A stretch of DNA of 12,289 nucleotides from an uncultured Azospirillum sp. (GTDB lineage Bacteria; Pseudomonadota; Alphaproteobacteria; Azospirillales; Azospirillaceae): contig NZ_CAMLJP010000152.1 in NCBI RefSeq assembly GCF_946480385.1, forward strand, positions 1 through 12,289, in the 5' to 3' direction. Made by a program: the position numbers and the translations under genes. How positions within the stretch are numbered: the first letter of the stretch is position 1; every line of letters starts with the position of its first letter. Below are positions 7,260 to 12,289 of this stretch, piece after piece. The notes beneath the pieces are model-generated. The model worked only from the letters and a program-made list of their open reading frames with translations. It had not been told where the DNA came from and ran no database searches.

Positions 7260-8185
7260 TCATCCCGCTTCGATGGCTCCATCCGCAGGGCTGGATTTCT
7301 CGGTGCCGACCTTCCGCCGGGCCGCCAGGGCGGACCAGGAAAACGGGAACTTCCGATCCGCCGGTTTGCGGCTGCCGAAACTCTGGGTGATGCGGTCGAG
7401 CAGGACGGCGAGGATCACCACCGCCAGCCCGCCTTCAAGTCCTGGCCGATGTCGAGCCGCTGGATGCCGCGCAGCACCTCGTTGCCGAGACCGCCCGCGC
7501 CGATCATCGACGAGATGACCACCATCGACAGCGACAGCATGATCGTCTGGTTGATGCCGGCCATGATCGACGGCAGGGCCGTTGGCATCTGCACCCTGAC
7601 CAACAGCTGGCGCGGCGTGCAGCCGAAGGCGAGACCGGCTTCCACCAACTCGTGCGGCACCTGCGGGATGCCCAGGCTGGTCAGGCGCACGACCGGCGGC
7701 ATGGAGAAGATGATCGTCGCGATGGTGCCGGGGACGCGGCCGAGCCCGAACAGCATGGCCGCCGGGATCAGGTAGACGAAGGCCGGCATCGTCTGCATCA
7801 GGTCGAGCGCGGGGCGCACCACCGCCTCGATCCGGTCGTTGCGCGCCGACCAGATGCCCACCGGGATGCCCAGGATCAACGCCACGGTGGTCGCGGTCAG
7901 CACCAACGCCAGCGTGTCGACCATCTGGTCCCACATGCCAAGCCCGGCGACGACCAGCAGCGACAGCGTCGCGAACAGCCCGAAATGCCAACCGACCCGC
8001 CACAGCCCGATCAGCACCACCAGCCTGGCCAGCATCACGCCGGGTAGCGAGGTCAGTGCGGTCTGCACACCGTCTGCCACGGCGCCGATCGCCACGTCGA
8101 TGCCGTCGAACAGCCACTGCGCATGGTCCAGCAGGAACAGGACGACCGCTTCAGCCTAATCGCCGAAAGGAAGTTTGTAATCCAT
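7260..8185 (-). pseudogene. proW: Glycine betaine/proline betaine ABC transporter permease ProW, amber codon plus frameshift
   Basis: ProW is the inner-membrane permease of the betaine importer. The ATG at 8185 lies 3 bp after the proV stop and starts MDYKLPFGD. An in-frame TAG follows at 8156-8158 (codon 10), and the same frame continues [18 protein letters not shown]. The BPD_transp_1 domain is complete, including the cytoplasmic coupling loop and [20 protein letters not shown]. Near the 3' end the frame runs QRLDIGQ and then diverges to a premature TGA at 7415. Restoring one G in the GG run at 7441-7442 (minus-strand sense) gives [20 protein letters not shown], followed by DRITQSF, matching the family to its natural end at 7260. 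Repaired length is 308 residues. TGG to TAG is the simplest origin of the internal stop. Translation might restart at GTG 8095, but the C-terminal tail would still be lost. Confidence 0.85.
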
Positions 8186-8188
8186 GGG

Positions 8189-9385
8189 TCAGCGGCTCCG
8201 TCCAAGGGTTTCCAGATAGGCGGTCTTGGAGATCGCCCCGACATAGGCGCCCTGCCCGTTCACCACCGGTAGCGGGCAGGCACTGGACGCGACGCGCGGC
8301 AGCACCTCCTCCATCGGCAGATCGTCGGAGATCGGTTCGATCCCCGGCAGCAATGCGTCGTCCAGCGTGGTCGAACCGTTGCCGCGCTCGATGGCCGACA
8401 TCAGGCTCTCCACCGACACCACGCCGTGGAACCGGCGGCGCGCGTCCTGGACATAGCCGAACTCGCGGTCACGCTCGCGCAGCTGCCGCACGGCGGCGCG
8501 CGGGCCGTCGCCGGTATGCCGGGTCAGCGTCACCTGATCGCGCCGCGCGATGTCGCCGGCCGTCAGGATCTTGGTGACGTCGATGTTGCGGAAGAAGGAC
8601 CGGACATAGTCGTTCGCCGGCTGCTTCAGGATCTCGTCCGGCCGTCCGACCTGCACGATCCGGCCGCCCTCCATGATCGCCAGCCGGTTGCCGATGCGGA
8701 TCGCCTCGTCGAGATCGTGGCTGATGAAGACGATGGTGCGCTGCCGTTCGGCCTGAAGCCGCAGCAACTCGTCCTGCATTTCGGAACGAATCAGCGGATC
8801 CAGCGCGGAAAATGCCTCGTCCATCAGCAGGACCGACGGCTCGTTGGCGAGAGCGCGGGCCAGCCCGACGCGCTGCTGCATGCCGCCGGACAGCTCGTTC
8901 GGCCAGCTCTCCGCATAGGCGCCGAGGCCGACCGCCTCCAGCGCCGCCTGAGCCTTGTCTCGGCGGGTCCGCAGATCCTCGCCTGCGATCTCCAGCCCGA
9001 AGGCGGCGTTCTGCCAGACGCGCATGTGCGGCATCAGGGCAAAGGACTGAAACACCATACCGAGGTCGCGGCGCCGCAGGTCGGTCAACTCCGCCCGCGA
9101 CAGCTTGGTGATGTCGCGCCCGTCGATCAGGACCTCGCCCGCCGTGGGGTCGATCAGGCGGTTGAGCATGCGGACCAGCGTGGATTTTCCAGAGCCGGAG
9201 AGGCCCATCACGACGAAGATTTCGCCGGCCTCGATTTCCAGACTGGCGTCCTGCACGCCGACGGACTGGCCCGTCCGTTTAAAAATCTCCTCTTTGGAAT
9301 GACCGGCCTTCAACAGGTCGAGCGCCTACCGGAGGTGATTTCCAAAGATCTTCGTAACGCCTTTTACGGCGATTTTTGCGGTCAT
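8189..9385 (-). pseudogene. proV: Glycine betaine/proline betaine ABC transporter ATP-binding protein ProV, interrupted by an amber codon
   Basis: ProV is the cytosolic ATPase of the importer. The true start is the ATG at 9385: it has GGAGG nine bases upstream and gives MTAKIAVKGVTKIFGNHLR, the standard ProV N-terminus. Codon 20 (9326-9328) is TAG, after which the same frame continues ALDLLKAGHSKEEIFKRTG. The rest is complete: Walker A GLSGSGKST, Q-loop VFQSFALMPH, signature LSGGMQQR, Walker B VLLMDEAFSALDP, H-loop FISHD, and a C-terminal CBS-type regulatory region (GYVQDARRRFHGVVS...YVGAISKTAYL). Repaired length is 398 residues, matching enterobacterial ProV at about 400. The first start codon after TAG is a TTG at 9313 without a visible Shine-Dalgarno. 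All catalytic motifs lie downstream of the stop, so suppression or reinitiation could still give activity. Confidence 0.86.
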
Positions 9386-9651
9386 GCGCTGATGCCTCCG
9401 GTTTGGCAAGACGCGAACGGCGCCGAACCCCTGGCAGGGCCGATTCTGGGATGCAGCCTTCGTGGAAGCAGGAGCGTGCCGCGGTTCGAGAGGCACGCGA
9501 GAGGGATTTCAGTCCGCAGCCGGGTTCGGCAATCTGCAGCGGGACAACCAGCCCATCACAGTTACGGCGAGCATCATCCCCGCAGAATATTTGTATTTAC
9601 TGCACTGACTCGGAATACAGAAGGCTTACTGAAAATTAAAAATAACTATTC
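9386..9651. other. Upstream region of proVWX, no gene seen
   Basis: The first about 190 bp (9386-9575) are GC-rich like the pro operon and carry only the proV ribosome binding site. Beyond about 9576 composition drops sharply: 20 of 60 bases are G or C in 9601-9660. No protein-like frame is convincing in either direction. The proVWX promoter should be here or just upstream. Confidence 0.5.
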
Positions 9652-9666
9652 CTATGAGTTTGTCAT
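9639..9666 (-). promoter_or_regulatory. Candidate sigma-70-like promoter upstream of proV
   Basis: On the minus strand ATGACA (9666-9661) is followed after 16 bp by TATTTT (9644-9639) in AT-rich DNA. The match to TTGACA/TATAAT is fair. It points toward proV, leaving a leader of roughly 250 nt. AT-rich DNA produces such matches by chance. Confidence 0.2.
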
Positions 9667-9855
9667 ATTTTGATCTCCGTATGCTGCGCCACTGTGACGC
9701 ATTATTGGTTCTTTGAGCGAACTGCTCATGCAGCATGGTGGGACTGATCCCCAAACGGCGGAGCCAAGGCTAACAAAATCTATCTTTGATTTGAAGCCTT
9801 TTTGCCACAGCCGGATTTCCTCCCTGTCCGATAGGGAGGAAAAGGAATGTTTCAT
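9652..9855 (-). CDS. Candidate small hypothetical protein, AT-rich
   Basis: A 67-residue frame starts at the ATG at 9855, preceded by AAGGAG with a 7-nt AT-rich spacer, a good ribosome binding site. The product begins MKHSFSSLSDREEIRLWQKGF and resembles no family I know. It has no membrane segment or clear motif. Codon use is AT-rich and unlike the surrounding operons, so it would be acquired DNA. A 10-bp perfect hairpin lies within its first codons. The stop is TAG. The ribosome binding site is the main support; the frame is short and could be chance. Confidence 0.35.
   Translation of the reverse strand: MKHSFSSLSDREEIRLWQKGFKSKIDFVSLGSAVWGSVPPCCMSSSLKEPIMRHSGAAYGDQNMTNS
9816..9842. repeat. 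Perfect 10-bp inverted repeat (hairpin)
   Basis: TTTCCTCCCT and AGGGAGGAAA flank the 7-nt loop GTCCGAT. The stem is perfect. No U-tract follows directly on either strand, so a terminator role is unproven. On the minus strand it falls at codons 5-13 of the small candidate gene and could affect its translation. Confidence 0.7.
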
Positions 9856-9982
9856 GATTTTTCTCCTTCCACCAAATCTGCAACGATTCACCCATCACGG
9901 AGCTGTCTACACATCAAAAATCCGGGCCAGGATACTGTTTGAAATTTAGCATCCGTGATCGATGGGCATTGGCGTCAACGCC
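9856..9982. other. AT-rich flank left of the IS256-type element
   Basis: Apart from the ribosome binding site of the small minus-strand candidate, no gene is seen here. The last 12 bp before the element form a tight inverted repeat, GGCGTCAACGCC (9971-9982). Confidence 0.4.
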
Positions 9983-10007
9983 GGTCGTGTCCCAAGACGT
10001 GGTGTAG
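9983..10007 (+). repeat. Left terminal inverted repeat of the IS256-type element
   Basis: GGTCGTGTCCCAAGACGTGG continues with TGTAG and pairs with the right end, with four mismatches over 25 bp. Confidence 0.8.
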
Positions 10008-10072
10008 CTGAGGGGAGACGGCCCGCCGAAGCGCCCCCACATGGCTGGCGTAGGCGGGCCGGTTCCCCTCAG
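10008..10072 (+). repeat. Subterminal 20-bp hairpin inside the IS left end
   Basis: The arms are 10008-10027 (CTGAGGGGAGACGGCCCGCC) and 10053-10072, pairing at 18 of 20 positions around a 25-nt loop. The hairpin begins directly after the terminal repeat and lies between the outside DNA and the transposase gene. It could block transcription entering from flanking genes, a known protective strategy of some insertion sequences. Confidence 0.75.
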
Positions 10073-10077
10073 CGGGG

Positions 10078-10149
10078 CGGTCATCGTGGTTCTTCGGTAG
10101 AGTCTGGTCACCACAACACAACCTCGACCGAGTGTGACCACGATGACCG
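10078..10149 (+). promoter_or_regulatory. Inverted repeat covering the transposase start codon
   Basis: CGGTCATCGTGGT (10078-10090) is the exact reverse complement of ACCACGATGACCG (10137-10149), which contains the transposase ATG at 10143. A transcript beginning upstream of about 10078 could fold to hide the start codon, while one starting within the 46-nt loop could not. This resembles the control of read-through translation described for IS10 and IS50. Confidence 0.5.
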
Positions 10150-11342
10150 ACGAGATGATGTCGCTTCGCGCGCTGGTCGAGAAGAGCCCTGACGCCGACG
10201 TGCTGCGCGAGATGATCGGCTTCGCAGCCGAGCGGCTGATGGAACTGGAGGTGCAGGGCCTGACCGGCGCCGCCCACGGCGAACGCTCCGCCGAGCGGCT
10301 GGTCCAGCGCAACGGCTACCGGGAGCGCGACTGGGAAACTCGTGCCGGCACCGTTGAACTGCGCATCCCCAAGCTGCGCAAGGGCAGCTACTTCCCCGGC
10401 TTCCTGGAACCGCGCCGGATGGCCGAGAAGGCGCTGACCGCGGTGATCCAGGAAGCCTACGTCCACGGTATCTCGACACGCTCGGTGGATGACTTGGTCA
10501 AGGCGCTCGGCATGGGCGGTATCTCCAAGAGCCAGGTCAGCCGGCTGTGCGAAGAGATCGACGAGCGGGTGAAGACCTTCCTGGAGCGTCCCATCGAAGG
10601 CGATTGGCCCTACTTGTGGATCGACGCTACCTACGTGAAGGTCCGACAGAACGGGCGCATCGTCTCGGTCGCCGTGACCATCGCGGTGGCCGTGAACACC
10701 GACGGTCGGCGCGAGGTGCTGGGAATGGACATCGGCGCCTCGGAAGCCAAGACCTTCTGGATCGAGTTCCTCCGCAAGCTCAAGCGCCGCGGCCTGGCTG
10801 GGGTGAAGCTGGTGATCTCCGACGCCCACGAGGGCATCAAGGCGGCGGTGTCCAAGGTGTTCCGCGCCACCTGGCAGCGCTGTCGGGTGCACTTCATGCG
10901 CAACGCCCTGGCGCATGCCGGGCGGAGCGGCCGGCGCGTGGTGTCAGCCTTCATCGCCACCGCCTTCGCCCAGGATGACGCCGGCGCCGCCAAGGCGCAG
11001 TGGCGCCAAGTGGCCGATCAGGTCCGTCCCAAGCTGCCGAAGCTGGCTGCCCTGCTCGACGAGGCCGAGGAGGATGTGCTGGCCTTCATGACCTTTCCCA
11101 AGGAGCACCGCGCCAAGATCCACAGCACGAACCCGCTGGAACGGCTGAACGGCGAGATCAAGCGGCGCACCGAGGTGGTCGGCATCTTCCCCAACGAAGC
11201 GGCGATCACCCGCCTGATCGGCGCCATCCTGCTCGAACAGAACGATGAATGGGCGGTCCAGCGGGCGCGTTACATGACCCTGGAAACCATCGCTCCGCTG
11301 CGCGATGATCTCGCCCTCACGTTGCCCGCTGCGGCCGCGTGA
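10143..11342 (+). CDS. IS256-family transposase
   Basis: This transposase catalyses movement of the surrounding element by DDE chemistry. The 399-residue product has the IS256 layout: an N-terminal DNA-binding region containing [21 protein letters not shown], then the catalytic core. The likely acidic residues are the first Asp in WIDATYVK, the second Asp in VISDAHEGI and the Glu in [16 protein letters not shown]. The C/H motif [11 protein letters not shown] lies between the second and third. Length is normal for the family and the frame is open throughout, so it is probably functional. I prefer the ATG at 10143 (MTDEMMSLR). A GTG at 10134 would add three residues. Neither has a strong Shine-Dalgarno, consistent with low expression. 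The terminal repeat lies 45 bp past the stop. Confidence 0.92.
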   Translation: MTDEMMSLRALVEKSPDADVLREMIGFAAERLMELEVQGLTGAAHGERSAERLVQRNGYRERDWETRAGTVELRIPKLRKGSYFPGFLEPRRMAEKALTAVIQEAYVHGISTRSVDDLVKALGMGGISKSQVSRLCEEIDERVKTFLERPIEGDWPYLWIDATYVKVRQNGRIVSVAVTIAVAVNTDGRREVLGMDIGASEAKTFWIEFLRKLKRRGLAGVKLVISDAHEGIKAAVSKVFRATWQRCRVHFMRNALAHAGRSGRRVVSAFIATAFAQDDAGAAKAQWRQVADQVRPKLPKLAALLDEAEEDVLAFMTFPKEHRAKIHSTNPLERLNGEIKRRTEVVGIFPNEAAITRLIGAILLEQNDEWAVQRARYMTLETIAPLRDDLALTLPAAAA

Positions 11343-11387
11343 CCGTCCCGGCCAGACCAGCCGGAGACCAGATGAGCACCCCGGCTC

Positions 11388-11412
11388 CTACACCACGGCC
11401 AGGGACACGATC
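11388..11412 (-). repeat. Right terminal inverted repeat of the IS256-type element
   Basis: Read on the minus strand this begins GATCGTGTCCCTGGCCGTGG and matches the left end at 21 of 25 positions. Its inner TAG also closes a minus-strand reading frame entering from the right flank. Confidence 0.8.
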
Positions 11413-11750
11413 CCGGATGAGCGTGCTGACTGCGGCAAGAAGGCGCTCAGCGGCGCGCTGATGCCATCGCCGGTGTTCAAGACCCGGGGTGATGCCACAG
11501 AAACAGGTGCGCCCAGCCTCGCCCTGAGCAGCACAGACACGACTCCGGAAATCGGTGAGGCGATGTTCGGCATTGCACCGACCATCGGCTTTGTCTGGTC
11601 GGACGCCGCGTGCCACGCGAACAGGCCGTCGCGTCCCGCGCTCGGCTCGGGACCCGACTGCCCTGCACTGTGCCTGAGCTACCGCGATCCGATCTCACGG
11701 ACCGTTCGCGTCAACGGCGCGTTATTAACTTCAGCAACAGGGAGACAGAC
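11413..11750. other. Region between the IS and the 139-residue gene, no convincing gene
   Basis: Two overlapping frames are open here. A minus-strand frame from 11585 (MVGAMPNIASPISGVVSVLL onward) extends upstream without a stop to about position 11678 and ends at a TAG inside the IS right repeat. It could be the remnant of a gene cut by the insertion. A plus-strand frame in complementary register is also open to 11832. Neither resembles a family I know, and no ribosome binding site supports either. The promoter of the downstream gene probably lies in the last about 100 bp. Confidence 0.35.
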
Positions 11751-12170
11751 ATGGCCGAGGCCAACATCAACGACCGAGCAAGCTTCGAACGGGCCTACGA
11801 TCGGCATTCCTTCGAACAGGATGCGGCAATGAACGCGCGCAGCGACACGACGGTCGTTCACGGCGTGACCATCCTTTCCGCCCCGGATGCAGAAGGGCTT
11901 GTCGAACTGTCCCGTACCTCCCAGCATGTGGGAGAGGGAAATCCGGAAGGAGATCCGGTCTTCGTCGCCGCTTTTCGGCTCAACGACACCGCGGCTGAGA
12001 ACGCCGACACCTATGCGGGTTCTGTCGAGCCGCCTACCACCGCACCTAACGATGCCGCCGGCGACTATAAGGCCTTCATCGACCAACTTCTGGACACGGT
12101 GAGGAACGCGCACTTCAAGCCCGATATCGGCCGCGACGAGGAGCGGCTGAAGGGCTTTCACGGCGGATGA
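11751..12170 (+). CDS. Hypothetical protein, 139 residues
   Basis: I do not recognise this protein. The ATG at 11751 has AGGGAGA five bases upstream, and a strong rho-independent terminator lies 24 bp after the stop, so this looks like a real single-gene transcription unit. The product is soluble and acidic, with no signal peptide or membrane segment. It opens MAEANINDRASFERAYDRHS, contains a hydrophobic stretch GDPVFVAAFRLNDTA near the middle, then a Pro/Thr-rich linker (SVEPPTTAPNDAAG), and ends in a helix-like part (YKAFIDQLLDTVRNAHFKPD). Composition is high-GC and resembles the chromosome-like parts of the window more than the AT-rich flank. No function can be assigned. Confidence 0.7.
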   Translation: MAEANINDRASFERAYDRHSFEQDAAMNARSDTTVVHGVTILSAPDAEGLVELSRTSQHVGEGNPEGDPVFVAAFRLNDTAAENADTYAGSVEPPTTAPNDAAGDYKAFIDQLLDTVRNAHFKPDIGRDEERLKGFHGG

Positions 12171-12194
12171 GCATCTGCGGAGTTCCAAACGCCG

Positions 12195-12225
12195 AACGCC
12201 CCGGCTCGTGGGAGCCGGGGCGTTT
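12195..12225 (+). terminator. Rho-independent terminator
   Basis: The perfect 13-bp stem is AACGCCCCGGCTC / GAGCCGGGGCGTT with tetraloop GTGG, followed by a short T run (12223-12225). It ends the 139-residue gene. The AA at the 5' base of the stem would let it act for a convergent gene too. Confidence 0.85.
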
Positions 12226-12248
12226 CGATGTGGCGTGACGATGCAAGC

Positions 12249-12289
12249 TTATGCTTTGGATTTGCGTCTCTTGAGCCTGAGTGACCTGG
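12249..12289 (-). CDS. Possible C-terminal tail of a convergent gene (partial)
   Basis: On the minus strand a frame entering from the window edge reads RSLRLKRRKSKA and stops at TAA (12249-12251). A short basic tail facing a bidirectional-capable terminator is plausible for a real gene, but only 12 codons are visible and no family can be named. Confidence 0.25.
   Translation of the reverse strand, partial: RSLRLKRRKSKA

Larger units (their letters stand above)
9983..11412 (+). mobile_element. IS256-family insertion sequence, apparently complete
   Basis: The element is bounded by 25-bp imperfect inverted repeats at 9983-10007 and 11388-11412; 21 of 25 positions match, sharing TCGTGTCCC and CGTGGTGTAG. 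Inside is a single intact DDE transposase gene. Total length is 1430 bp, within the usual IS256 range of about 1.3-1.5 kb. IS256 elements normally make an 8-9 bp target duplication. None is visible with these boundaries (left flank GTCAACGCC, right flank CCGGATGAG), so the flanks may have been rearranged or the exact ends may differ by a few bases. Confidence 0.85.

Noticed and set aside
5219..9328. Pyrrolysine or other genetic-code expansion as the explanation for the TAG codons
   Set aside because: No pyl genes or unusual tRNA are visible, TAG also serves as the normal stop of ttrR, and the affected families do not use pyrrolysine. Only the weaker possibility of amber suppression is kept as a question.
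9816..9842. Perfect hairpin considered as a CRISPR repeat or riboswitch
   Set aside because: It occurs once, has no spacer array, and matches no riboswitch architecture I can recognise.
9713..9949. A 78-codon plus-strand frame in the AT-rich region
   Set aside because: It has no convincing ribosome binding site, and part of its sequence only mirrors the hairpin. The minus-strand frame with AAGGAG upstream is the better candidate.
9971..9982. GGCGTCAACGCC next to the IS considered as a target-site duplication
   Set aside because: It is an inverted repeat on one side only and does not recur at the right end.
9975..10916. A 313-codon minus-strand frame across the IS256 left end and transposase
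   Set aside because: It is antisense to an intact, motif-bearing transposase and runs across the terminal repeat, so it is a shadow frame.

Overview
The window is high-GC, alphaproteobacterial-looking DNA. Gene content and codon use suggest a Rhodospirillales organism such as Azospirillum, but this is an inference from style and not from any search. It holds two recognisable metabolic operons, a pair of small unknown genes between them, and an accessory segment with an intact IS256-family insertion sequence.

Region 1 (1-5311, minus strand) is a tetrathionate respiration locus in the order ttrS-ttrR-ttrB-ttrC-ttrA. TtrS senses tetrathionate and phosphorylates TtrR. TtrR should activate ttrBCA, whose products form a periplasmic molybdopterin reductase (TtrA), an Fe-S electron-transfer subunit (TtrB) and a membrane quinol-oxidising anchor (TtrC). 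The locus is broken. ttrA stops after 244 residues at what looks like the end of an IS21-like element running off the window at 1-55, and one cysteine of its N-terminal Fe-S motif reads as Phe. ttrS carries an early in-frame TAG and a perfect 19-bp tandem duplication that shifts the frame inside the kinase domain. ttrR, ttrB and ttrC read through intact.

Region 2 (5482-6267, plus strand) encodes an unrecognised three-helix membrane protein and an 81-residue protein with a strong ribosome binding site. It ends at a bidirectional terminator-like hairpin.

Region 3 (6313-9385, minus strand) is a glycine betaine/proline betaine ABC importer, proV-proW-proX. proX is intact. proV has an in-frame TAG at codon 20. 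proW has an in-frame TAG at codon 10 and a 1-base deletion near its 3' end. The three internal stops in the window (ttrS, proV, proW) are all TAG and all fall within the first 31 codons. Decay or sequence error is the simplest reading, but the pattern deserves a check for amber suppression.

Region 4 (9386-12289) is accessory. An AT-rich stretch with one candidate small gene abuts a 1430-bp IS256-family element (9983-11412). The element has 25-bp imperfect terminal repeats, a subterminal hairpin, and a 13-bp inverted repeat that would pair with the transposase start codon. No target duplication is visible, and base composition changes across it. To its right lie about 340 bp without a convincing gene, a 139-residue hypothetical protein, a strong rho-independent terminator, and possibly the tail of a convergent gene.
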